NCBI GenBank assembly: GCA_028723455.1 | Contig: JAQYEW010000012.1 | Location: 1-64,000, forward strand | Source: Prevotellaceae bacterium | GTDB taxonomy: Bacteria > Bacteroidota > Bacteroidia > Bacteroidales > Bacteroidaceae | Length of the DNA: 64,000 bases | Direction of reading: 5' to 3' | In this document: positions 54,123 to 64,000 of the stretch, piece by piece | How positions within the stretch are numbered: the stretch's first letter is position 1 | Layout: each line of letters starts with the position of its first letter | Program-made: the position numbers and the translations under genes | Notes under the pieces: generated by a model | Database searches by the model: none | What the model was told of the DNA's origin: nothing | Seen by the model: the letters and a program-made list of their open reading frames with translations, nothing else

Positions 54123-54884
54123 TTATCTTAAGATGTACCAACAGGACGTAGTGAAGAAGTTCCTGATATACTTCAATTTCCCGATCCAATGCGGCAGCAC
54201 AAGGGGAGTCAAATTGAACTTCTGTTTGTAGTGAGGGTTGACAAGCCAATATCGTTTGTTGACAGTAAGGTACCCGCAATCCGATGCAAGGGCCTCAAAC
54301 AGTTCAATGCTTGTCCGACATTCCTTTATGCTCTCCAGTTCTTTTACTGTGCCATATTCCTCACCGCACAATCTCAACAAGGACTTGTACAGGAATTCCG
54401 GCAGCAAATGTATGAAAGGCAGATGCGAGCAAAGCTTGCTCCTGCAAATCTGCTGGTGTCCGCCGAAGGGCATCTGCCAGGCCGGAAAGCCGACAAATAA
54501 TATGCCGCGTTCCTTCAGGTATGCTTTAATATGCTTGAGAAAGCAGGCTTTGTCCTTAAAAGGTATATGTTCTATGACATCATGTAAAAGGATTACGTCA
54601 TATTTCTCTTCCTCGTCCTTCGGGATTGCGTATTTCGCAAAGTCGCAGCATACGAACTCCGCATTACCACCCACTTCCGCGAAATACTTCCGGGCATCCC
54701 TGATTCTGCATTCAGCCATGTCCACTCCCGTTACACGGCATCCTAAGCCGGCGAAAGGGACAAGGTTGCCACCCTCGCCACATCCCACCTCCAAGATACG
54801 GCTTTCTGAGGTCAACGTTGTGTAAGCTGACACATAGCCGATGTAATAATCCTTAGATGTTACCTCCAAATCATGGAAGTACAT
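54123..54884 (-). CDS. Class I SAM-dependent methyltransferase
   Basis: The 253-aa protein has motif I ILEVGCGEGGN (about 30-40), an acidic second strand VTGVDMAECRI, DFAKYAI, the post-motif YDVILLHDVIEHI and a C-terminal alpha/beta and basic region ending HWIGKLKYIRNFFTTSCWYILR. It resembles methyltransferases acting on small molecules, quinones or glycans; the substrate is unknown. The open frame continues to a GTG at 54959, but that codon lies between the two conserved promoter blocks, and the ATG at 54884 follows AGGAAA. It is downstream of the sigma/barrel gene in the same orientation. Confidence 0.8.
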   Translation of the reverse strand: MYFHDLEVTSKDYYIGYVSAYTTLTSESRILEVGCGEGGNLVPFAGLGCRVTGVDMAECRIRDARKYFAEVGGNAEFVCCDFAKYAIPKDEEEKYDVILLHDVIEHIPFKDKACFLKHIKAYLKERGILFVGFPAWQMPFGGHQQICRSKLCSHLPFIHLLPEFLYKSLLRLCGEEYGTVKELESIKECRTSIELFEALASDCGYLTVNKRYWLVNPHYKQKFNLTPLVLPHWIGKLKYIRNFFTTSCWYILR

Positions 54885-54944
54885 TTTCCTGTCTGTATGT
54901 CTTTTCTGCACGTTTACAGTCTTTGTTTGTTCGGACTCTATAAA

Positions 54945-54980
54945 TATAGATACGGACACATCCTAAAGACTGCACGAGAA
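54945..54980 (-). promoter_or_regulatory. Two-block promoter-like element upstream of the methyltransferase
   Basis: On the minus strand TTCTCGTGCAGTC (54980-54968), a 14-nt spacer and GTATCTATA (54953-54945) lie 60 nt upstream of the ATG at 54884. Both blocks and their spacing are identical to the element upstream of the sigma/barrel gene, while spacer and flanks differ. This is what a -35/-10 pair for an alternative sigma factor would look like. Confidence 0.7.
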
Positions 54981-54991
54981 CAAAGACAAAA

Positions 54992-56623
54992 CTACCATGT
55001 ATAGCGTATTCCGAATGGTACGGTAAACGTAACGGGACGTTCCGTCCAAACGCTTCTTATTTTGCTGCCATTTGGGACATACCAGTTAAGTGTCGGTTCA
55101 ACGAACAAGTTGAAATTAGGCGCAAACTGATATTGTATTCCCAAACTTGTGTTTAATGTCCACTGCATTGGGGGTGCCAGTTTCCTGTTATTTGTATATG
55201 CCACAGTTCCGTCCGTAACATAATCAGCTGTTGTCTTTCCTGATACCGGGATCTGGAGAACCATCCCGGCAGTCGCGTATGCGGACAAATCCCCATATTT
55301 GGCAAAAGGATACGACAATCTCAGGGGGATACCCAGATAATGCAGACGCTGCTCCTTGTTGACATAGTAGGTCCCCGTGCCCAGACGGAAAGATGATTTC
55401 AAGAATGAGTATTGCAGTCCTGTCTCAAGACTAAGGCCGCCCCCGATACGCTTATTTACGACAAGGCCAAAGGTAATCGGTTTGTCGTGATGCTCGGCTT
55501 CGCTGATATTTCCTTGGTTGTGGTCCGCAATCTCCTGCATGACGGTATTCTCCGGCGTAGGGTCGGCAGAACTGATGCTATGCAGAAATTGTGCGTAATC
55601 CTCCCATGTCGTGAAGTCTTTGAATGCTGAGGTCTGATCACTTGTGGCCAGACTCTCTTTTCCAGTCATCACCTTATCCACACGCTGCGCAAGAGTTGTG
55701 CCAAGAGAGGCAACTGCCCGTACATGCCACTTGTCTCCTTCCCTCGCGTCGTATCGCTCGGTTATAAACCCTCTCCATTGGTTTTCCGGCTCGATGATGC
55801 TGTCCGCGTCTGGAAGGCTATCCTTCATGTTCTCCGCAATATTGCCTTTAACAGAATCCACACTTGCACTGAAAGACACTTGTATTGTTTCCTGAGCGGC
55901 TGTGTCATACGTTTTGCCAGCAACAATCCCTGTGCCTTGCTTCTGACCGGAAGCATGTTGAGGCACCTCCCCTGCTGTTTTCCGGAATCCCTTACGCTCT
56001 TGTGGAATTTCTCCTTGTTCCCGATGCAGGAAATATTTATATATAGGCAGGCTTATCAAAGCCAGGACTAAAAGAACCAAAGTCTTTGCGTTCAGAATAT
56101 TTCTAAGCATGACCCTGGCTCTTGCCAACTGTGAGGAAGAGCTATGTGGGGCGATATTCAGAATCTTTGCTATCTCCTGATGCGAGAGACCGTCCAAGAC
56201 ATACATCTTGAAGACGTCCTTATATCCCTTTGGTAATTGTTCAATGGCGGCCATAATCGTCTCATAGGACCAGGCCGGCTCTGGAGCAAAGCCTTGCACA
56301 AGATGGCTGTTTGTTTCATCTTCCAATATATCTATCGGAACAATTTGCACCTTATTGCCTTTTTCCTGATATTTGAGCGCAAGGTTTGTTGTAATACTTG
56401 TAAGCCATTGGCCAAAGCTTTTTTCATTTCTCAGGTTCTTTATGGAAATCAGCGCAAGAATAAAAGCATCCTGAACAAGGTCATCCACCACCCCCTTGTC
56501 CCCTTTCAATATCTTCACGCAAACACCCTTCATCTTTGGATGAAACAGCCGATACAACACGCCAAAGGCATCCGCATCGCCGGCTTTCGCTTTTTCCACT
56601 AATGATTTTATCTTTGAATCCAT
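54992..56623 (-). CDS. Trans-envelope ECF sigma factor fused to an outer-membrane beta-barrel
   Basis: The 543-aa product joins elements normally on separate proteins. Residues about 8-85 form sigma region 2 (DDLVQDAF at 47-54); 120-175 form region 4 with a helix-turn-helix (LSHQEIAKILNIAPHSSSSQ, 146-165). A single hydrophobic helix follows (about 180-198), then a polar, low-complexity linker (about 200-295). From about 298 come amphipathic beta-strands (GLVVNKRIGGGLSLETGLQYSFL; LHYLGIPLRLSYPF; TLNTSLGIQYQF; NLFVEPTLNWYVPNG) ending in an aromatic residue (GIRYTW), as outer-membrane barrels do. The frame is uninterrupted. The ATG at 56623 is preferred to 56680 because the promoter-like element lies at 56650-56685. 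It resembles dual-membrane-spanning anti-sigma proteins but carries the sigma factor itself. Confidence 0.88.
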   Translation of the reverse strand: MDSKIKSLVEKAKAGDADAFGVLYRLFHPKMKGVCVKILKGDKGVVDDLVQDAFILALISIKNLRNEKSFGQWLTSITTNLALKYQEKGNKVQIVPIDILEDETNSHLVQGFAPEPAWSYETIMAAIEQLPKGYKDVFKMYVLDGLSHQEIAKILNIAPHSSSSQLARARVMLRNILNAKTLVLLVLALISLPIYKYFLHREQGEIPQERKGFRKTAGEVPQHASGQKQGTGIVAGKTYDTAAQETIQVSFSASVDSVKGNIAENMKDSLPDADSIIEPENQWRGFITERYDAREGDKWHVRAVASLGTTLAQRVDKVMTGKESLATSDQTSAFKDFTTWEDYAQFLHSISSADPTPENTVMQEIADHNQGNISEAEHHDKPITFGLVVNKRIGGGLSLETGLQYSFLKSSFRLGTGTYYVNKEQRLHYLGIPLRLSYPFAKYGDLSAYATAGMVLQIPVSGKTTADYVTDGTVAYTNNRKLAPPMQWTLNTSLGIQYQFAPNFNLFVEPTLNWYVPNGSKIRSVWTERPVTFTVPFGIRYTW

Positions 56624-56649
56624 GATTGGGTCGCTATATCCTATCATTT

Positions 56650-56685
56650 TATAGATACCCCACATCGAAGATGACTGCACGAGAA
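56650..56685 (-). promoter_or_regulatory. Two-block promoter-like element upstream of the sigma/barrel gene
   Basis: On the minus strand TTCTCGTGCAGTC (56685-56673), 14 nt and GTATCTATA (56658-56650) lie 26 nt upstream of the ATG at 56623. It is identical in both blocks and in spacing to 54945-54980. This suggests that the sigma factor transcribes its own gene. Confidence 0.7.
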
Positions 56686-56743
56686 TATGTTAACAAACCT
56701 AAAAAGAACGAAAATCAAAGCCAAAGGCAGGGAATTAAAGGCA

Positions 56744-56778
56744 CGTGCCTTGGCAGTCTTTACGACAACCAAGGCACG
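56744..56778 (-). terminator. Hairpin after the beta-galactosidase gene
   Basis: CGTGCCTTGG (56744-56753) pairs with CCAAGGCACG (56769-56778) around a 15-nt loop, 23 nt beyond the stop codon of the beta-galactosidase gene. The U-tract on the minus strand is weak. Confidence 0.5.
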
Positions 56779-56800
56779 CTTCCATATCGTAGGGAAATCC

Positions 56801-59935
<3,135 letters not shown>

Positions 59936-59968
59936 TTAGATTTAGTGTGTTTTAGATAATTATTACCA

Positions 59969-59976
59969 CAAAGATA
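59969..59976 (-). promoter_or_regulatory. -7 element of the beta-galactosidase gene
   Basis: The minus strand reads TATCTTTG, 39 nt upstream of the ATG at 59929. The -33 region is unclear. Confidence 0.55.
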
Positions 59977-59996
59977 GTAAAATCCACACAAAAGCG

Positions 59997-60021
59997 AAAA
60001 AAAGCAGGCAAGAAACAGCCT
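59997..60021 (-). terminator. Weak hairpin plus U-tract after the mutarotase-like gene
   Basis: On the minus strand a short AGGC/GCCT stem (60021-60006) is followed by GC and a T-run (60003-59997). It would end the cysQ-mutarotase transcript. The stem is only 4 bp, so support is limited. Confidence 0.35.
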
Positions 60022-60033
60022 TTAATGACAAAC

Positions 60034-60396
60034 TTAGTCGTAGAGATGGAACATCCGCTCCATCAGTTGCCACTTACGGTCGCTGGAAACACCCGATTCA
60101 CACTGTTGGAAACGCTCCACCAGTGATTCCCACTCCGCCTGACGGGGCAAAGTCGAGAGGCGCAACATGGCTGACTCCCAATCAAAATCGAGAGGTGTCT
60201 CCACAATCATGAAAAGTGTGGAACCCTGGATATAAATCTCCATCTCAAGAATACCCACCTCACGGATGCCGGTCTGTATCTCACGCCAGAACTCCTCACG
60301 ACTGTGCAGGCGGCGATAGGCCGCTATCAGCGCCGGATCCTCCTTCAGGCGCAGCGTCTGGCAAAACCGCTTCGTCGGTTGCCGATACTGCTTCAT
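60034..60396 (-). CDS. L-rhamnose mutarotase-like protein (DUF718/RhaM family)
   Basis: The 120-aa product starts MKQYRQPTKRFCQTLRLKED and contains the RhaM-like pattern of a small dimeric alpha/beta barrel: YRRLHSREEFWREIQTGIREVGILEMEIYIQGSTLFMIVET in parts, with the catalytic-type His/Tyr and the E-M-E-I-Y block. RhaM interconverts anomers of L-rhamnose. The frame is open to an ATG at 60420, giving 8 extra residues; homologues usually begin near the ATG at 60396. It lies 11-35 nt after cysQ, so they are probably cotranscribed. No rhamnose catabolic genes are near. Confidence 0.8.
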   Translation of the reverse strand: MKQYRQPTKRFCQTLRLKEDPALIAAYRRLHSREEFWREIQTGIREVGILEMEIYIQGSTLFMIVETPLDFDWESAMLRLSTLPRQAEWESLVERFQQCESGVSSDRKWQLMERMFHLYD

Positions 60397-60430
60397 TGCA
60401 TAACCCTCTGTTTTCACCATGCACGAAAAA

Positions 60431-61279
60431 CTATTTCACCAAGAACCAAGGATTATGAAGATCTTGTTTGTTATAGGACAATGGCTCGTTCGTACCCGCC
60501 TGATAAACCTGACGTCCCGCACAGGCCGCAATGGCATGGCCCGCAGCAGTGTCCCATTCCATGGTAGGAGCATAGCGCGGATAGACATCGGCCTTACCCT
60601 CGGCCACCAGACATATCTTCAAACTGGAGCCACTACTGAGCAACTCCACACGCTCGTGTTCCAATTGGACACGGCGTATAAAATCCTCTGTTTCGGGACT
60701 AAGATGGCTGCGGCTGGCCACAACGACATAAGCGTCCTTGTCTTCTCGTTCGACGGGCAATTTGGTGGCGCGAGCCAGTAATTGCATCAGTTTTTCGTCA
60801 TCGTCCCATTCTGTGATGCCCCCCACTTTGTAGGCTCCCAACAGCGGTTCACCGAAATACAATTCCTGACGGGCAGGGACATAGATAACCCCCAGATGAG
60901 GACGATTACCCAGAACAAGAGCGATGTTGACCGTAAACTCCCCATTCCGCTTGATGAACTCCTTGGTGCCGTCCAAAGGATCCACAAGCCAGAAGGCATC
61001 CCACTGGCTACGCTCGGCAAAGGGAACACACGACCCCTCCTCGCTCAGAATGGGCAAGCCCGTAAGTTCCAACATGGCAACAATAGATGCGTGGGCGGCC
61101 TTATCAGCCAACGTGAGCGGGCTATTGTCTGCCTTACGTTCAATACCAAAATCTTGCGCAGGGTCAGTATATATATCCATGATGCGGCGTCCTGCCTCCA
61201 AGGCAGCGCGAATGGCTACGCTCAGTCCCGCTTTCGAGGGCTCTTGCTGAGGTTGGATGCTTGCGTGTTCCTGTAACAT
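60431..61279 (-). CDS. cysQ: 3'(2'),5'-bisphosphate nucleotidase
   Basis: The 282-aa enzyme removes the 3' phosphate from PAP/PAPS, a by-product of sulfate assimilation. Inositol-monophosphatase-fold metal motifs are present: LSEEGS (Glu ligand), VDPLDGTKEFIKRNGEF and EWDTAAGHAIACAAG. LPVEREDKD and SSGSSLKICLVAEGKADVYPR match CysQ. It is divergent from ruvA with back-to-back promoters. Confidence 0.92.
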   Translation of the reverse strand: MLQEHASIQPQQEPSKAGLSVAIRAALEAGRRIMDIYTDPAQDFGIERKADNSPLTLADKAAHASIVAMLELTGLPILSEEGSCVPFAERSQWDAFWLVDPLDGTKEFIKRNGEFTVNIALVLGNRPHLGVIYVPARQELYFGEPLLGAYKVGGITEWDDDEKLMQLLARATKLPVEREDKDAYVVVASRSHLSPETEDFIRRVQLEHERVELLSSGSSLKICLVAEGKADVYPRYAPTMEWDTAAGHAIAACAGRQVYQAGTNEPLSYNKQDLHNPWFLVK

Positions 61280-61307
61280 TTTTTCTTTTTGAATGGTTTT
61301 GCAAAGC

Positions 61308-61315
61308 CAAAGGTA
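61308..61315 (-). promoter_or_regulatory. -7 element of cysQ
   Basis: The minus strand reads TACCTTTG, 28 nt upstream of the cysQ ATG. It is divergent from the ruvA -7 element at 61338-61345. Confidence 0.5.
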
Positions 61316-61337
61316 AGGAAAAATTGTGATTAATGAT

Positions 61338-61345
61338 TACCTTTG
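61338..61345 (+). promoter_or_regulatory. -7 element of ruvA-sprA
   Basis: TACCTTTG lies 82 nt before the ruvA ATG. The -33 region is not clear. The leader holds nothing recognisable except a short CGCG-flanked AT stretch. Confidence 0.5.
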
Positions 61346-61427
61346 TAGGCAATAATAGACAATAAAAAGAACGCGCATACGTTATATAAACGCGACAACG
61401 CCTGATATACAGCAGAAAGCACAAATT

Positions 61428-62027
61428 ATGATAGAATATGTTCGGGGCGAATTGGCCGACCTCAGCCCAACGCAGGCAGTCATAGACTGTCAGGGTGTGG
61501 GATACGGACTGAACATCTCCCTCGCCACCTTCACCGCCCTTCAGGGCAAAAAGGACGTAAAACTGTTTTGCGTTGAGGTTATCCGCGAGGATGCCTTCAC
61601 CTTGTGGGGCTTTGCCACCCGCAGCGAACGCGAACTGTTTCTCCTATTGAACACGGTTAGTGGCATCGGCGCCGCCACTACGCGCATGATCCTCTCCGCC
61701 CTATCGCCCGGCGAATTGGTGGAAGCCATCAGCCAAGGTAACGAGCGGGTGCTGAAAGCCATCAAAGGCATAGGGCCTAAAGCCGCACAGCGCATCATTG
61801 TGGATCTGAGAGACAAGGTGCTGAGCCTGGACATCGCACCCACCAACACGTTGTCTGCCACCGCCCCGGAAATGGAAAGCGAGGTGCAACGCGAGGCCAT
61901 CGCTGCCCTGACAATGCTGGGCTATTCGCCCGCTCCTGCACAAAAAGCGGTAAAACAACTATTGGGCGATGACCCCACCCTGCCTGTTGAACAAGTGATA
62001 AAGCAAGCTCTGAAGATTTTGAAGTGA
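61428..62027 (+). CDS. ruvA: Holliday junction branch migration protein RuvA
   Basis: The 199-aa protein binds four-way DNA junctions and loads RuvB. It starts MIEYVRGELADLSPTQAVID (OB domain), has two helix-hairpin-helix motifs (LNTVSGIGAATTRMIL and AIKGIGPKAAQRIIVDL) and a C-terminal RuvB-binding domain (about 150-199). The stop overlaps the sprA GTG start as GTGA, the usual ruvA-sprA order in Bacteroidetes. Confidence 0.96.
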   Translation: MIEYVRGELADLSPTQAVIDCQGVGYGLNISLATFTALQGKKDVKLFCVEVIREDAFTLWGFATRSERELFLLLNTVSGIGAATTRMILSALSPGELVEAISQGNERVLKAIKGIGPKAAQRIIVDLRDKVLSLDIAPTNTLSATAPEMESEVQREAIAALTMLGYSPAPAQKAVKQLLGDDPTLPVEQVIKQALKILK

Positions 62028-64000
62028 GAAAAACGTGGATTCTTCTGACCGGCACCCTTCTGGCCATGGCACTCAACGCTATGGCCTTTGCCGCGTTGGC
62101 ACATACAAGCGTCCGCCCAGCCCAAACAACTAACGAAGCCCCGGCAGACACCACCACGAAGCGCAAGCCACGATACAGCGTAAAACGCACCACAGCAACG
62201 GAGGCACGCGACATCTCCAACAAAAGCACCGACCTGCGCGACCCCAGCAACCTACAGACGCAGGTGGAGTACAACGAAAAGGACAACACGTACAGCGTTG
62301 GCACCATCCTGCAACAGCAACAAGCCAACGACAAAACAACTACCGCTCAATCTACGCTCAGCAACATCCCCGGCAGGCTGGGCGCACCCATGTTGCTCAG
62401 CCAACAGGAGTACGCAAAGTGGACCCAGCGCCAAAGCCTGAAAAAATATTTCCGCGAGCGAAATGCCGAGGCTTTCAGCAGTGGTGGAAAAGAAAAATTC
62501 GATTTTACAGACATGCACTTTGATTTAGGCCCGGCAGAGAAAATCTTCGGTCCCGGCGGCGTGCAAATCAAGACACAAGGTTCGGCAGAACTGAAAATGG
62601 GCATGAACACCAAGAAGGTTGACAACCCCTCGCTGGCCCAAAACCGTCGCAAGACCGTAGGATTCGACTTTGACGAGAAAATCAATCTGAGCATGTCTGG
62701 ATCCGTGGGCGACAAAATCAACCTGAGACTGAATTACAACACGGATGCCTCCTTCGACTTCGACGCCCAAAGCATGAAACTGAAATACGATGGCAAGGAA
62801 GACGAAATCATCAAGCTCGTAGAGGCGGGAAACGTATCCATGCCCTCTAACAACAGCCTCATCCCTGGCATGAGCAGCCTCTTCGGTTTGCGAACCGACC
62901 TTCAGTTCGGACGCCTTAAATTGCAGACCGTGGTCAGCCAAAAGCGGAGCAATTCCCGCAGCGTAAGTTCGAAAGGCGGTGCCAGCACCCAAAACTTTGA
63001 GTTCAGCGCAACCAACTACGAGGAGAACCGGCACTTTTTCCTCTCCCATTTCTTTCGTCAGCGTTATGACCAAAGCATGCGCTCACTGCCTAATATCGCC
63101 AGCGGCATTACCATCCAGCGTGTGGAGATTTGGGTAACGAACAAAACCGGCAACACGCAAAGTAACCGCAACATCATCGCACTGAGCGACCTGGGCGAAA
63201 CGACAAACATCGGAAGCAATCTGTGGAGCACTACGGGTGTCAGCGTGCCCTCAAACCGCGCCAACACGGAATATGCGACACTGACAAGCACCCTGGCCAA
63301 CGCACGAGACATTTCACAAGCCACCAATCTGCTGGACGGCTATGGATTGGTGGGCGGAGAGGATTATGAGAAACTGCAAAGCGCACGGCTCCTGAACAGT
63401 TCGGAATATTACATCAACACACAACTGGGCTACGTATCGCTCAACAGCACACTGCAGACCGACGATGTTCTGGCCATCGCCTTTGAATATACCTACGGAG
63501 GGGTTACCTATCAAGTGGGCGAATTCAGCAACGACCTGTCAAGTAACACACAAGCTCTTTTCGTAAAAATGCTCAAGGGTAGCAGCGGTTCGCCCCAATT
63601 GCCCACATGGCGTCTGATGATGAAAAACGTTTACAGCCTGGGAGCCACCACTACGCAGAAGGAGAAATTCAAGCTGGATATCAAATACCAAAGCGACAGC
63701 ACAGGTACCTATCTCAACTATCTGCCCGAACAGCAGCTGAAACAGACCACCCTGCTTTCGGCGATGAACCTGGACCGTCTGGACGACAACAACAAAGCCG
63801 TCAGCAGTGCAAACGGCAAGCAAGGCAACGGCAAGTTCGACTATGTAGAAGGCTACACCATTCGTGGCGGACGCATTTACTTCCCTGTGGCCGAACCTTT
63901 TGGCGAACACTTGAAGAAATTCGTCAACGACCCCATACTGGGGAAAAAATATGCCTTCACGGAACTGTACGACAGCACGAAGACCGTTGCCAAACAGATT
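62024..64000 (+). CDS. sprA: Type IX secretion translocon SprA/Sov, N-terminal part (partial)
   Basis: An uninterrupted frame runs from a GTG at 62024 to the window edge (659 codons). It starts with a signal peptide (RKTWILLTGTLLAMAL...AFA) and then reads FDFTDMHFDLGPAEKIFGPG, VQIKTQGSAELKMGMN and FDFDEKINLSMSGSVGDKINLRLN, which are signature SprA/Sov sequences. SprA is the giant 36-strand outer-membrane channel through which type IX substrates leave. The 3' part (more than 1500 residues) is outside the window. The 4-nt overlap with ruvA fixes the start. Confidence 0.93.
   Translation, partial: MRKTWILLTGTLLAMALNAMAFAALAHTSVRPAQTTNEAPADTTTKRKPRYSVKRTTATEARDISNKSTDLRDPSNLQTQVEYNEKDNTYSVGTILQQQQANDKTTTAQSTLSNIPGRLGAPMLLSQQEYAKWTQRQSLKKYFRERNAEAFSSGGKEKFDFTDMHFDLGPAEKIFGPGGVQIKTQGSAELKMGMNTKKVDNPSLAQNRRKTVGFDFDEKINLSMSGSVGDKINLRLNYNTDASFDFDAQSMKLKYDGKEDEIIKLVEAGNVSMPSNNSLIPGMSSLFGLRTDLQFGRLKLQTVVSQKRSNSRSVSSKGGASTQNFEFSATNYEENRHFFLSHFFRQRYDQSMRSLPNIASGITIQRVEIWVTNKTGNTQSNRNIIALSDLGETTNIGSNLWSTTGVSVPSNRANTEYATLTSTLANARDISQATNLLDGYGLVGGEDYEKLQSARLLNSSEYYINTQLGYVSLNSTLQTDDVLAIAFEYTYGGVTYQVGEFSNDLSSNTQALFVKMLKGSSGSPQLPTWRLMMKNVYSLGATTTQKEKFKLDIKYQSDSTGTYLNYLPEQQLKQTTLLSAMNLDRLDDNNKAVSSANGKQGNGKFDYVEGYTIRGGRIYFPVAEPFGEHLKKFVNDPILGKKYAFTELYDSTKTVAKQI

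Noticed and set aside
54885-54959. GTG-started extension of the methyltransferase
   Set aside because: The GTG lies inside the spacer of the shared promoter-like element, so the transcript would start after it.
54968-56685. 13-bp direct repeats flanking the sigma/barrel gene as a target-site duplication of a mobile element
   Set aside because: The repeats are accompanied by a second conserved 9-nt block at the same spacing, no transposase or terminal inverted repeats are present, and both lie upstream of genes on the same strand. A promoter explanation fits better.
56681-56800. Anti-sigma gene near the fused sigma factor
   Set aside because: I looked on both strands of the flanking gaps and found only a hairpin; no anti-sigma-like frame is present within the local region.

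Overview
The window is a continuous piece of chromosome from a member of the Bacteroidota, most likely order Bacteroidales and plausibly Prevotellaceae. The evidence is the trp gene order trpB-E-G-D-C-F-A, the many Bacteroides-type promoters (TTTG, about 19-21 nt, then TAnnTTTG), the type IX secretion genes (sprA, porD-like, gldE), the Bacteroidetes-type LptD, and families such as DUF1573, DUF3127, DUF4838 and DUF4835. Base composition is slightly GC-rich by eye. I saw no rRNA, tRNA, CRISPR array, integrase or transposase.

Layout. 0-4.7 kb: the 3' end of a cation diffusion facilitator, two secreted endonuclease I paralogues (minus strand) and a flavoprotein. 4.7-13 kb: acyl-CoA ligase, rplU-rpmA, an LptD-like outer-membrane protein, gapA, a small beta-barrel protein and a cyclophilin. 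13.0-23.1 kb: a 585-bp AT-rich intergenic region with a C10 tract, then an exopolysaccharide-type operon (membrane HEAT-repeat protein, processive GT2 synthase, TPR/beta-barrel exporter, DUF4838 lipoprotein, DUF1573 lipoprotein) that meets an acyltransferase-3 gene tail to tail. 23.2-29.1 kb: a complete RND tripartite efflux operon. 29.3-38.7 kb: an SSB-like OB-fold protein, dnaN, an exonuclease, coaBC, porD-like, recN, a degenerate-protease TPR protein and nhaD. 38.8-45.4 kb: the trp operon behind a leader peptide with tandem Trp codons and an intrinsic terminator. 45.4-54 kb: ssb-gldE-MATE, a 1481-aa PAS/GGDEF/EAL protein ending in a G12 tract, and a YycJ-type hydrolase. 54-56.8 kb: an unusual two-gene unit described below. 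56.8-64 kb: a GH2 beta-galactosidase, a rhamnose-mutarotase-like protein, cysQ, ruvA and the start of sprA.

The strongest candidate for an undescribed system is 54.1-56.7 kb. One open reading frame joins a complete ECF-type sigma factor (regions 2 and 4), one transmembrane helix, a linker of about 100 residues and a C-terminal outer-membrane beta-barrel. The product would reach from RNA polymerase in the cytoplasm to the outer membrane. The same two-block promoter-like element (13 nt, 14-nt spacer, 9 nt; all 22 block positions identical) lies upstream of this gene and of the SAM-dependent methyltransferase gene that follows it. This suggests an autoregulated trans-envelope sigma factor with a methyltransferase as one output.

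Other themes. The exopolysaccharide operon and the c-di-GMP-type protein could form a biofilm circuit; each is associated with a poly-C/G tract. The trp leader looks like classical ribosome-mediated attenuation. Several start codons are corrected here because a promoter or internal signal lies inside the longest open frame.
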